Below are positions 8,211 to 15,013 of a stretch of 64,000 nt of DNA, one piece after another. The notes beneath the pieces were generated by a model that was not told the origin of the DNA, did no database searches, and saw only the letters and a list, made by a program, of their open reading frames with translations. This DNA comes from an uncultured Clostridia bacterium (GTDB lineage Bacteria; Bacillota; Clostridia; Oscillospirales; Oscillospiraceae). Made by a program: the position numbers and the translations under genes. Each line of letters opens with the position of its first letter. Within the stretch, counting starts at the first letter, position 1. The stretch is from NCBI GenBank assembly GCA_946550725.1, contig CAMNQX010000002.1, positions 1 through 64,000 of the forward strand, in the 5' to 3' direction.

Positions 8211-8426
8211 ATGGATCTGCGAGGAGGAAAGGTGACCATCGGGGAGCTGCTGGAGCACCCCGGCACCCGGGGGATGCTCCAGAAGCGCTTTCCCATGGTG
8301 TTCCGGGGCAAACATTTCTCCGACACCGCCAAAACGGTGACCCTGGAACAGCTCGTCGCGCTGGTAGGGGGCTTTTTGCCTCAAAAAATGCTCAACGACA
8401 CCCTGCGCGACCTAGAGCGGCTGTAA
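8211..8426 (+). CDS. Small hypothetical protein
   Basis: 71 aa starting at the ATG behind AAAGGAGGTGGGAACC. It looks like an all-helical, DUF1858-like small fold (GELLEHPGTRGMLQKRF, then TVTLEQLVALVGGF and a Leu-rich C-terminus). It has no cysteines and no TM segment. Its end overlaps the convergent CmpB-type gene by 15 bp. I do not recognise a function. Confidence 0.65.
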   Translation: MDLRGGKVTIGELLEHPGTRGMLQKRFPMVFRGKHFSDTAKTVTLEQLVALVGGFLPQKMLNDTLRDLERL

Positions 8427-8945
8427 AAAAGCGTCGTACCACCGCAGGCACGCCGCGTCCCGGCGGCGGCGGAGCAGGAGGTTGGAGGCCACGAAGTCCA
8501 CCGCCAGCGCCGCCGCTGCCACCGCCCCCAGCCAGCCGGGCAGGCGTTCCAGCACGGGCAGGAGCAGCGGGTGCAGCCAACGCCGTCCCGCCACGGCCAG
8601 CACGCCCCAGTACAGGGCAAACCGGGGGCAGACAAGGCCGTGGAGGTTACCTTTGACCTGGGAGTAGTCCCAAAAATCCACCCCCAGGGCGTGGCGGGTA
8701 AAAAAGCCCACGGCGTATTCCGCCGCCACCGCCACACCGCCACCCGCCAGAAAAAGAAGGAGGACATGCTCTGTCACAAAGGGCGGCAGGGCCACGATCC
8801 CAAGCGCCGCCAGCCCGTACACTGGGCACAGGGGCAGCACCAGCAGGCACTTGCGGTCGGGCTTGGCGGAGCGGGTCAACTGGGCGTAGACCAGCTCCAG
8901 CAGGAACCCCAAAAAGCTGTATGTGAGAAAGATCCACAAGCTCAT
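8412..8945 (-). CDS. CmpB-type (PF06541) membrane protein
   Basis: 177 aa with about five TM segments. Signature pieces of the so-called putative ABC transporter permease family CmpB are present: LCPVYGLAAL near 45, FWDYSQVKGNLHGLVCPRF near 110. No ATPase is next to it, and the transporter label of the family is unproven. Its ATG overlaps the EutN stop (ATGA), so it is translated with the eut-like genes. A related domain forms the C-terminal half of the 593-aa protein at 48569-50350. Confidence 0.78.
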   Translation of the reverse strand: MSLWIFLTYSFLGFLLELVYAQLTRSAKPDRKCLLVLPLCPVYGLAALGIVALPPFVTEHVLLLFLAGGGVAVAAEYAVGFFTRHALGVDFWDYSQVKGNLHGLVCPRFALYWGVLAVAGRRWLHPLLLPVLERLPGWLGAVAAAALAVDFVASNLLLRRRRDAACLRWYDAFLQPL

Positions 8946-9214
8946 TTTCCCAACTCCCAGTTGTCCACGATGGCCACCACCGCCGCGTCGATGGGGCTTT
9001 GGTCGTCTCCCTGGGCCTTTCGGGCGGCGGAGCCGGTGGTGAGAAGGACGACCTCCCCCAGCCCCGCGCCAATGAGGTCGGCGGCCACCCGGCTGGCGTT
9101 GCCGCCGCTCCCCTCCCCCGCCTTCCAAGGCTCCACCAGCAGGAGCTTGTTGCCCGTGAGGGCGTTACTTTTCCGGGTACACCACACCGAGCCGATGACT
9201 TTGGCCAGTTCCAG
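8942..9214 (-). CDS. eutN: EutN/CcmL-family microcompartment vertex protein
   Basis: Forms the pentamers that cap the vertices of bacterial microcompartments. The family signatures AKVIGSVWCTRK, GNKLLLVEPW, GAGLGEVVLLTTGSAAR and DAAVVAIVDNW are clear, and the length (90 aa) is normal. The conserved N-terminal strand AKVIGS lies upstream of the first GTG (9187), which would remove it. The only upstream candidates before an in-frame stop are CTG at 9214 (after GGGGGG, 7 nt away) and CTG at 9208, so a CTG start is likely. It overlaps the upstream eut-like gene by 50 bp and the CmpB-type gene by 4 bp. Confidence 0.82.
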   Translation of the reverse strand: MELAKVIGSVWCTRKSNALTGNKLLLVEPWKAGEGSGGNASRVAADLIGAGLGEVVLLTTGSAARKAQGDDQSPIDAAVVAIVDNWELGK

Positions 9215-9671
9215 CGTCGATCCCCCCTGTCAGATGGATATTCCATGTCTTTGCCGCCGTCACCGCCAGAGGCGTGGCCCCGGGACGGGCGGCGAGATAA
9301 ATGCGGTCAAACCCCTGGGCCGCCAGTGCTTTCAGCCGCTCGTAGGTCAGCAGCGCAGGGCAGCTCGCCCCCGTCTGCACCCACTTGGGCAGCTGGGTGA
9401 GGGGGCAGACGGCCAGCCCTTGCCTGATCAGTTCGGACAAGCCCGCCGCCAGCGTGCGGGTCATGACCTCGGGCAGCGAATCCGCGGGGAGGAACACCGG
9501 CTTCCCCAACGCCAGCGCGTCCAACAGCGGCCCCGCCGTCTCCGCCGTCAGCCGGGGGAGGACGGCCGCGTCCGCCTCCCGGAGGGTGGGGGCCAGGGGC
9601 AGGACCGCCCGCAGGTAGTCGGAGTTGGGGTCGCCAGGAAGGTGAACGAGAAACGCCCGCTTAGCGGGCAT
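9165..9671 (-). CDS. Probable ethanolamine-utilization-associated protein
   Basis: 168 aa, cytoplasmic. It resembles the hypothetical protein family found in Eut microcompartment operons (flavoprotein-like fold, segments ALALGKPVFLPADSLPE and CPALLTYERLKALAAQGF), but I recognise it mainly by context. It overlaps the EutT-like gene by 11 bp at its start and the eutN gene at its end, so the set is tightly coupled. No catalytic motif can be named. Confidence 0.55.
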   Translation of the reverse strand: MPAKRAFLVHLPGDPNSDYLRAVLPLAPTLREADAAVLPRLTAETAGPLLDALALGKPVFLPADSLPEVMTRTLAAGLSELIRQGLAVCPLTQLPKWVQTGASCPALLTYERLKALAAQGFDRIYLAARPGATPLAVTAAKTWNIHLTGGIDAGTGQSHRLGVVYPEK

Positions 9672-10191
9672 GCTCCACCTCCGCCTGGATGCGGCACATG
9701 AGAATGTGGAACGCCGAGGACAGGCGGTTCATCACCTGCATGATCTGCCGCTGGGCCTTGCTGGGGCTGGTCCTGAACGCCGCCACCGCGCTCTCCTCCG
9801 CCAGCCGCGCCTGGGCGCGGAGGAGGTTGATTTGGGCGTAGGCCCGCCCGAAACGGCGGCTGGGGGGCGTCATGGGGTCGATGCCGAAATAGGTCTTGGG
9901 GTCGTGGGACTGCGCCCGCAGCTCCTCCGGGGTCAGGCCCAGAATGGTTTCGTCAGGCAGAGGCTCGTCCAGCACCTCGCTGCGCATCACCTGCCGCAGC
10001 AGGGCCAAGATGTCCTCCAGGTGGCGGATGAGGACCTCGCCGTCCCGCTCCCCCTCCAGCGCCAGCTGGGCGGCGACGATGTGGGCCTGGAGCAGGTCCA
10101 GCTGCCCGCGGAACCGGATGCGCGGGTGGTCCTTTGGCACCAGACGGTGGGCGTTCAGATGGGTCATCTCCTCGGGCTTGGCAGCGGGCAT
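9661..10191 (-). CDS. EutT-like cobalamin adenosyltransferase
   Basis: Predicted to transfer the adenosyl group of ATP to cob(I)alamin, making coenzyme B12. The EutT core motif HRLVPKDHPRIRFRGQLDL (residues 13-31) and the helical bundle with QMVMNRLS-like C-terminal helices (actual text IMQVMNRLSSAFHILMCR) are visible. At 176 aa it lacks the roughly 90-aa N-terminal Fe/Cys-binding region of enterobacterial EutT. GGGGAG precedes the ATG. It heads a four-gene overlapping run with no ethanolamine ammonia-lyase in the window, but coenzyme B12 supply may serve other enzymes. Confidence 0.75.
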   Translation of the reverse strand: MPAAKPEEMTHLNAHRLVPKDHPRIRFRGQLDLLQAHIVAAQLALEGERDGEVLIRHLEDILALLRQVMRSEVLDEPLPDETILGLTPEELRAQSHDPKTYFGIDPMTPPSRRFGRAYAQINLLRAQARLAEESAVAAFRTSPSKAQRQIMQVMNRLSSAFHILMCRIQAEVEHAR

Positions 10192-10254
10192 GGCGGTCTC
10201 CCCTTTCGGCGGGTTTTCTGGTGTAGTATTGCTATTTTACCATATGGATATGCA

Positions 10255-10282
10255 AAAAGACAGCTCCGAAGAGCTGTCTTTT
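10255..10282. terminator. Bidirectional intrinsic terminator
   Basis: 12-bp stem AAAAGACAGCTC / GAGCTGTCTTTT with a 4-nt loop and T-runs on both strands. It separates the minus-strand gene at 10350 from the EutT-like operon. Confidence 0.8.
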
Positions 10283-10349
10283 CCCCGTTTTTCCACCCGG
10301 TTCATTCCTCCGGGACATACTCCATGATGTCCTCCACCCGGCCAGTGTG

Positions 10350-10817
10350 TTATTTCTCCGACCACCAACTAGGCGACAAAATATCCTCCAAAGCCATGAT
10401 CTCTCGCACTCGCCGGGTGTGGGCCGCGTCCCCGCTGTCTTCTGCCGACTGTTGGGCCGCTGCCATGTTCTCCAGATCACGGCGTTCCGAATCGACGCAG
10501 CTGTAAAACATACACAACTCCCGCCACTTCACCCCCGCATACGTACCCATCAGCTTATGCCATGCCTGATTGATCCGCGGCACACCGTCTCCGTATTCCA
10601 AAAGCTCCTCCTGAAAGCTCACAGGCTGCCCCACCAGAGTTCTTCCCAGCGCGCGGGTCGCGTCCGCGCTTCGGATGGACTGCTCTTGGAGAAGGAATCG
10701 CCAGATGCGAAACGGTTTGCCCAGCTTTTGCTCCAAAACAGGATCCAAATAGTCGCAAATTGCACAGTCAAGGCCGTAAATGACGTGGTTTTCTAAGAGG
10801 TTTTGTGTCGTTTCCAT
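10350..10817 (-). CDS. Hypothetical protein paired with a divergent HTH regulator
   Basis: 155 aa, not recognised. Predicted soluble and mostly helical, with a Cys pair in GLDCAICDYLDP and a Trp-rich segment RIWRFLLQEQ. GGAGGGG lies before the ATG at 10817. It has a strong promoter (TTGATA-17-TATAGT) that overlaps an inverted repeat and is divergent from a small Cro/CI-type regulator gene. This suggests a regulator-target pair, as in toxin-antitoxin or phage-like control modules, but no toxin family is evident. Confidence 0.65.
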   Translation of the reverse strand: METTQNLLENHVIYGLDCAICDYLDPVLEQKLGKPFRIWRFLLQEQSIRSADATRALGRTLVGQPVSFQEELLEYGDGVPRINQAWHKLMGTYAGVKWRELCMFYSCVDSERRDLENMAAAQQSAEDSGDAAHTRRVREIMALEDILSPSWWSEK

Positions 10818-10840
10818 GTTTGTGCCCCTCCTTATTTTTG

Positions 10841-10862
10841 GTTGCACCTATACAAGTGCAAC
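10841..10862. promoter_or_regulatory. Inverted-repeat operator between divergent genes
   Basis: GTTGCAC (10841-10847) and GTGCAAC (10856-10862) with an 8-nt spacer, at and just downstream of the -10 of the minus-strand promoter. It is a likely binding site for the adjacent HTH protein. Confidence 0.55.
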
Positions 10863-10889
10863 TATACCACATTTCTCCTGTAATATCAA
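10861..10889 (-). promoter_or_regulatory. Sigma-A promoter of the 155-aa hypothetical gene
   Basis: TTGATA (10884-10889), 17-nt spacer, TATAGT (10861-10866) on the minus strand. Confidence 0.7.
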
Positions 10890-10928
10890 CTTAAATTTGT
10901 TCTCATACTGGTGCAAGGGGAGGCAGGC

Positions 10929-11153
10929 ATGGACTTTTCATATGACAGACTGGTAGGGCAACAGGTTCGCCTGCTCCGGGAGAAAATGGGATTGACACAG
11001 GAGCAGCTGTCCGCCCGGTTGCAGGTGCGCGGATGCGATGTGACCCGTAGCGCTGTGGCGAAGATCGAGGTCGGCCAACGGCATATTTACGCCGTAGAGC
11101 TGCGCCATTTGCGCGACGCGCTGGAAACCACCTACGAGGAACTTTTGCCATAA
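10929..11153 (+). CDS. Cro/CI-type (XRE) helix-turn-helix regulator
   Basis: 74-aa DNA-binding protein made of one HTH_3 domain: RLLREKMGLTQEQLSARL, then AVAKIEVGQRHIYAVELRHL. GGGGAGGC precedes the ATG at 10929. It is divergent from the 155-aa hypothetical gene with an inverted-repeat operator between them, which points to autoregulation and control of that gene. Confidence 0.85.
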   Translation: MDFSYDRLVGQQVRLLREKMGLTQEQLSARLQVRGCDVTRSAVAKIEVGQRHIYAVELRHLRDALETTYEELLP

Positions 11154-11186
11154 AAAGGGACGGCTTCTTACGAAGCCGTCCCTTTT
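11153..11186. terminator. Bidirectional intrinsic terminator between convergent regulator genes
   Basis: 15-bp stem (arms 11153-11167 and 11172-11186, loop ttac) with A/T tracts on both sides; it starts inside the stop codon region of the XRE gene. Confidence 0.85.
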
Positions 11187-11391
11187 ATTCATCATCTTTG
11201 ACGTATTCCATAATGTCCTCTACCCGGCAGTCCAGGATGCGGCAAAACATTTCAATGGTGTGGGTCGAAACGCTCTCGTTTCGCTTCATGCGGGTGATCT
11301 GCGACGGGCTGACATGATGCCGCTTGATCAGCGCATATTGCGTAACTCCCCGCTCTTTCATGGTGGCCCATAACCGTTCATATGACATCAT
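11185..11391 (-). CDS. XRE-family helix-turn-helix regulator
   Basis: 68 aa from the ATG at 11391 (a TTG at 11400 is also in frame). HTH core: YERLWATMKERGVTQYALI then SPSQITRMKRNESVSTHT. It is divergent from the copper-amine-oxidase-stalk protein gene, and a 9-bp-arm inverted repeat (11445-11468) lies between the two, likely its operator. It resembles the small YozG/phage-type repressors common in Clostridia. Confidence 0.82.
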   Translation of the reverse strand: MMSYERLWATMKERGVTQYALIKRHHVSPSQITRMKRNESVSTHTIEMFCRILDCRVEDIMEYVKDDE

Positions 11392-11444
11392 AATACGCAA
11401 GCCTCACTTTCCTCTTGCATATTATCCGAATATGGTCTATAATC

Positions 11445-11468
11445 ATATTGACTAATATCAGTCAATAT
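11445..11468. promoter_or_regulatory. Inverted-repeat operator/promoter region
   Basis: ATATTGACT-6 nt-AGTCAATAT, perfect 9-bp arms. Each arm contains a TTGACT -35-like hexamer, one on each strand; on the minus strand TTGACT is followed after 17 nt by TTATAG. A repressor bound here would block both directions. Confidence 0.6.
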
Positions 11469-11508
11469 TTCTGATGTTGGCAATAATCTGTGAAAGAGAG
11501 GAAAACGG

Positions 11509-12270
11509 ATGAAAAAACCATGGAAGAGCTTTTGGGGCGGAGCCTTAGTGTGTCTTCTGCTGGTCGGCCTGATCAGCTCGGCAGCAGCTACTGTCGGCAG
11601 ACGGACGGTAGAGGTCGATTATAACAACATTAAGGTGACCATGAATGGCACGGCTGTCAATTTGGTGGACGCAAACGGTAACGCCGTGGAGCCGTTTGCC
11701 ATCAATGGCACCACCTATCTGCCCGTAAGAGCGGTAGCGAACTCGTTGGGCCTGGATGTCGGCTGGGACGGGGCGACGTCCACGGTAACGCTGGAGGACA
11801 AATCATCCGAACAGCAGACCGATCTGCTGGAGGCGTTGAAGTTCTACAAATACATGGAAGATACGACGGAATATGGCGAAGCGATCTTAGATCTGATGTG
11901 GAACAGTATCTTCCTGGAGGATACGGCAGAAGCGGTTGCGGCGCTCCGCGACTTAGATGACTCCATTTCTCTGCTCAGCACGAGAGTGGAGGATTACACA
12001 AACATGCGAAACGCCCTGGCCGCTCGCAAGAATTTGTCCGATGAGCTGACTCCGGCTTCCGCGTGCATCGAGGACCTGGTCAACGGCGCACAGTATATGA
12101 AAACCGCCCAGACATACGCGGAGGCCTACCTCCGCACAAATAGTACGGAGGATTACAACCACTTTGCAACATGGTACAAGATGTCTTACGACCTGCTTCA
12201 AGATGCGGAAGAGAAATCGTATGACACCTTTGACGTGATCATGGATCAGCTGCTTCCGGGGGAATACTAA
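11509..12270 (+). CDS. Secreted copper-amine-oxidase-stalk-domain protein
   Basis: 253 aa. A signal peptide or anchor (residues 8-28) is followed by one stalk domain (PF07833) at about 33-105 with the usual pattern: VTMNGTAVNL, INGTTYLPVRAVANSLG and VGWDGATSTVTL. The C-terminal 145 residues are helical and unassigned. GAGAGGAAAA precedes the ATG. The stalk domain is common on Firmicute surface proteins and does not itself have oxidase activity. It is divergent from a small XRE regulator and ends at a strong terminator. Confidence 0.82.
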   Translation: MKKPWKSFWGGALVCLLLVGLISSAAATVGRRTVEVDYNNIKVTMNGTAVNLVDANGNAVEPFAINGTTYLPVRAVANSLGLDVGWDGATSTVTLEDKSSEQQTDLLEALKFYKYMEDTTEYGEAILDLMWNSIFLEDTAEAVAALRDLDDSISLLSTRVEDYTNMRNALAARKNLSDELTPASACIEDLVNGAQYMKTAQTYAEAYLRTNSTEDYNHFATWYKMSYDLLQDAEEKSYDTFDVIMDQLLPGEY

Positions 12271-12277
12271 TTTAGGA

Positions 12278-12307
12278 AGGGGCGGTGCAACGGCACCGCC
12301 CCTTTTT
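12278..12307 (+). terminator. Intrinsic terminator after the stalk-domain gene
   Basis: 11-bp stem AGGGGCGGTGC / GCACCGCCCCT, loop aacg, followed by five T on the plus strand. Confidence 0.85.
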
Positions 12308-12317
12308 ATGCACCGGC

Positions 12318-13100
12318 TTACCCCAACGCCACATCCAGCACCATCATGAGCAAAAACCCGAACATCACCGACAAGGTCCCGGCGTGGGCGGACTGGTCCA
12401 GGCGGGCCTCGGGGATCAGCTCCTCCACGACCACCACCATCATGGCCCCGGCGGCGAAGGAGAGGAACCAGGGCATCAGCGGCGCCACGCTCCCCGCCAC
12501 AATGGCGGCCAGAACGCCGAAGATGGGTTCCACGCTCCCGGAAAGACAGCCCTCCCCAAAGGCGCGGGCGCGGGAGTTGCCCTCCTGCCGCAGAGGCAGG
12601 GCGATGGCCGCGCCCTCGGGGAAGTTCTGGATACCGATACCCAGGGCCAACGCCCCGGCGGCGGAGAGCCAGAGGAAGCCGCCGTCATTCTGGGCGGCCC
12701 GGGCAAAGGCCAGGCCCACCGCCATGCCCTCGGGGATGTTGTGCAGGGTCATGGCGATCATCAGCAGGGCGGTGCGCTTGGAGCGTTTGGCCTTGGGCGC
12801 GTGGGGGTCGTCGTGGTGGAGGTGGGGCAGGGCTTTGTCCAGCAGCAGCAGAAAGGCCACTCCCAGAATGAACCCGCCTGTGGCGGGGAGGTAACCGGGG
12901 ATGCCGCTCTCCTCTGCCTCCTCGATGGCGGGGATGAGCAGGCTCCAGACGGAGGCGGCGATCATCACCCCGGCGGCGAAGCCCAGAAACAGCCGCTGGA
13001 TGGCGGGGGTGATCTCCCGCCGGAAAAAGAACACCGTGGCCGCGCCCAGGGCGGTCATGGAAAATGTAAACATGGTGCCGGCAAAGGCCCAGAAAACCAT
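12318..13100 (-). CDS. ZIP-family metal transporter (GufA-like), copy 1
   Basis: 260-aa membrane protein predicted to import divalent metals such as zinc. About eight TM segments. The TM4 metal site LHNIPEGMAVG and TM5 QNFPEGAAIALP are intact, and a His-rich cytoplasmic loop HLHHDDPHAP lies near residue 95. The ATG at 13100 follows AAGGAG by 9 nt. It is closely related to the second ZIP protein at 26948-27730 and both end in LDVALG, so the pair may have arisen by duplication. Confidence 0.9.
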   Translation of the reverse strand: MVFWAFAGTMFTFSMTALGAATVFFFRREITPAIQRLFLGFAAGVMIAASVWSLLIPAIEEAEESGIPGYLPATGGFILGVAFLLLLDKALPHLHHDDPHAPKAKRSKRTALLMIAMTLHNIPEGMAVGLAFARAAQNDGGFLWLSAAGALALGIGIQNFPEGAAIALPLRQEGNSRARAFGEGCLSGSVEPIFGVLAAIVAGSVAPLMPWFLSFAAGAMMVVVVEELIPEARLDQSAHAGTLSVMFGFLLMMVLDVALG

Positions 13101-13154
13101 GTGAGTCAACTCCTTTTCATAGTATGCGCCTCCGCCGCGCCGCTATGTAGGGGG

Positions 13155-13183
13155 TTGACGCGGCGGACAGGTTGTGGTAGAAT
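13155..13183 (+). promoter_or_regulatory. Sigma-A promoter of tRNA-Thr
   Basis: TTGACG (13155-13160), 17-nt spacer, TAGAAT (13178-13183), 42 nt before the tRNA 5' end. Confidence 0.75.
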
Positions 13184-13225
13184 ACTTAGGCGTTCGGTTT
13201 ATCCTACGTCCGCAAGCGCATATTT

Positions 13226-13301
13226 GCTACTGTAGCTCAGTTGGTAGAGCAGCTGATTCGTAATCAGCAGGTCGTGTGTTCAAGTCACATCAGTAGCTCC
13301 A
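13226..13301 (+). tRNA. tRNA-Thr(CGT)
   Basis: 76 nt including an encoded CCA. Acceptor stem GCTACTG/CAGTAGC, a D-arm with GTAGCTCAGTTGG..AGAGC, anticodon stem GCTGA/TCAGC around loop TTCGTAA (anticodon CGT, reading ACG), and a T-arm with TTCAAGT. A promoter lies upstream and a terminator directly after. Its 3' 45 bases are the integration target of the mobile element and are repeated at 24869-24913. Confidence 0.95.
13257..13301 (+). repeat. Attachment site attL (45-bp direct repeat, tRNA side)
   Basis: The 3' 45 bases of tRNA-Thr, from the anticodon loop to the CCA end. The identical 45 bases occur at 24869-24913. The tRNA stays intact because the element supplies the same sequence, as usual for tRNA-targeting tyrosine integrases. 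Confidence 0.9.
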
Positions 13302-13336
13302 AAAAGCCTCGATTCCGCATGGAATCGAGGCTTTTT
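13301..13336 (+). terminator. Intrinsic terminator of tRNA-Thr (element-borne)
   Basis: 16-bp stem (arms 13301-13316 and 13321-13336, loop gcat) ending in five T. It lies just inside the element, so the element provides the tRNA with a new terminator. Confidence 0.9.
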
Positions 13337-13387
13337 GTGCCCTATTTGTTGTTAGTTTTCAGGTGAGAAATTTCCCGACCCACACCG

Positions 13388-13406
13388 TGACCCACACGGG
13401 GAAACG
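13388..13406 (+). repeat. 19-bp direct repeat near the element's left end
   Basis: TGACCCACACGGGGAAACG. The same 19 bases are at 24747-24765, near the right end in the same orientation. Possible integrase arm-type binding site. Confidence 0.6.
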
Positions 13407-13467
13407 TTGGGAGAGAAACAGAAAGCACCGGGTGAAATTTACCCGGTGCTTTTCTGCTGTTGGGTGC

Positions 13468-14619
13468 TTACATCACCTGCGCCATGAAGCTACCCATGGT
13501 TTGGGCGGCTTCGTCCTGTTTTTGCCGGGTGGCGTGGGTGTAGGTGCGGAGAGTGAACCCTGCGTCGTAGTGTCCCAGCATGGTGGAGACGGTTTTCACG
13601 TCCACGCCATTCTGGAGGGCCATCGTGGCAAAGGTATGCCGGAGGTCGTGGAAACGGATGTGGGGCAGGTTCGCGTCCTTCAGGATCTTCTTGTGGAGGT
13701 TCACAATGGAGTCCGGGTGGTAGGCTTGACCTGTCAGGGGCGAGGGAAACAGATAGGGGCTGTCCGGATGTTTTTCGTGTTCTTGGATAAGAAGGTCTAC
13801 CGCCCCTTGCGGGATGGACACTTGGCGGATGGAGGTTTCCGTTTTGGGACGGGTCACGGTCAGATTGCCGTCCTTGTCGTGGGTGAGCTGCTTGCTGACT
13901 GAGATGGTATTGTTAACTGTGTCCAAGTCATCCCAGAGGAGAGCCACCAGCTCACCTTTTCTCAATCCTGTGACCAACTCCAGATAAAACATGGGCAGCA
14001 CTCCCCTGCCCTCTGCCGCTTGTAGGTAGTCCTTCATATCCTCTGGGCGAAGTATCTTCATCTCCTGCTTTTCCAGCTTCGGGATGATACAGTCCTCTGT
14101 TGGGTTGCGGAGAATGAGTCGCTCTTTTACCGCCCGGTCGAGTGCGTTGTGGAGCATCATGTGGATACCACGGACAGTAGCGTTACTTAATCCGGGCTTG
14201 GTTTCCTTCTGTGCTTCTCGCAGGCGGCCATGCTCTTGAAGGTCTTTGTAAAGCCGCTGTAGATTTCGGCCCGTCAGCTTGGTGAGTTTGATGTGACCGA
14301 TGTTTGGAATGACGTGCTGTTCCATATTGCCACGGTAGCTGCGGGCGGTGCTGGGTCGGACGTTGGGTTCTGCGTAGAGGTCATACCATGTTCGGAGCCA
14401 GCTTGCCACCGTGTAATCCTCACGGGTCATGTCCAGAGTTTTGATGTTCTCCAACGCCACCCGCAGTTTCTCTTTGACCTCTGCTTGTGTCGCACCAAGG
14501 ACGTTCTTGATCCTGCGTTTGCCCGTGGTGGGGTCATATCCAACGGTGTACCGCCCTTCCCAGCGTCCGTCCTTCCGCTTGCGGATGCTGCCCTCGCCGT
14601 TGGCACGCTTTTTAGCCAT
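13468..14619 (-). CDS. int: Tyrosine recombinase (integrase) of the element
   Basis: 383 aa from the ATG at 14619, which follows GGGAGGTG. N-terminal arm-binding domain (about 8-55, GSIRKRKDGRWEGRYTVGYD), a SAM-like core-binding domain (about 70-155) and a catalytic domain with Arg in TGLRKGE, HDLRH (His-x-x-Arg), His in LGHYDAG and the nucleophile Tyr in RTYTHAT. All catalytic residues are present. It catalyses integration and excision at tRNA-Thr. It overlaps the DUF6809 stop by 8 bp and reads toward attL. A Tn916-type relative is likely. Confidence 0.93.
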   Translation of the reverse strand: MAKKRANGEGSIRKRKDGRWEGRYTVGYDPTTGKRRIKNVLGATQAEVKEKLRVALENIKTLDMTREDYTVASWLRTWYDLYAEPNVRPSTARSYRGNMEQHVIPNIGHIKLTKLTGRNLQRLYKDLQEHGRLREAQKETKPGLSNATVRGIHMMLHNALDRAVKERLILRNPTEDCIIPKLEKQEMKILRPEDMKDYLQAAEGRGVLPMFYLELVTGLRKGELVALLWDDLDTVNNTISVSKQLTHDKDGNLTVTRPKTETSIRQVSIPQGAVDLLIQEHEKHPDSPYLFPSPLTGQAYHPDSIVNLHKKILKDANLPHIRFHDLRHTFATMALQNGVDVKTVSTMLGHYDAGFTLRTYTHATRQKQDEAAQTMGSFMAQVM

Positions 14620-14890
14620 CTGGTTCACCTCCCAAACATTCCACCATGAGCTGGACACCCAACTTGAACCCATAGATGAAGTTTTCCTCGGCTGTCAAGC
14701 AGTTCAGTTCCCACTGGGTACGGGTGAGGACCTCCAATTGCGCCTTTTCCGGCTCGTCCAGTTGCTGTGTTAGCGTCTCCTCACACTTGCACAGCTGAGT
14801 GCTCAGCTTGTACATTTCTGACCCTTTCGGCATGGGACGGTCGGATAGGGATAAGTCCCCGTTGAATAGGTCTTTCAGTACCTTTGCCAT
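14612..14890 (-). CDS. DUF6809-family protein
   Basis: 92 aa, helical: starts MAKVLKDLFNGDLSLSDR, followed by a coiled-coil-like middle and ENFIYGFKLGVQLMVECL. This pattern is frequent on Firmicute integrative elements next to the integrase or relaxase. AAGGAGG lies before the ATG at 14890. Function unknown. About 120 bp separate it from the relaxase stop; nothing convincing is coded in that gap. Confidence 0.75.
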   Translation of the reverse strand: MAKVLKDLFNGDLSLSDRPMPKGSEMYKLSTQLCKCEETLTQQLDEPEKAQLEVLTRTQWELNCLTAEENFIYGFKLGVQLMVECLGGEPDG

Positions 14891-15013
14891 AATCGTGCGC
14901 CTCCTTTGTAAGCACACACCATACCACAGGGTTGGGGGAATAGCTATCCCTTCGGAGCAGAGTTATCAGTTCAGACATATCTTTTTTGTTTACAGCGTCC
15001 CATTTTCTGACCG

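Noticed and set aside
8412-9128. Longer form of the CmpB-type protein starting at 9128
   Set aside because: The extra 61 residues are the out-of-frame reading of eutN; the ATG at 8945 has a ribosome site and the expected TM start.
10232-10480. 82-codon minus-strand frame overlapping the 155-aa gene end
   Set aside because: Shadow of the longer gene that has the ribosome site and promoter; it also reads through the terminator at 10255-10282.
12285-13235. 316-codon plus-strand frame opposite the ZIP gene
   Set aside because: His/Gln/Gly-rich antisense of a membrane protein gene with no start signal.
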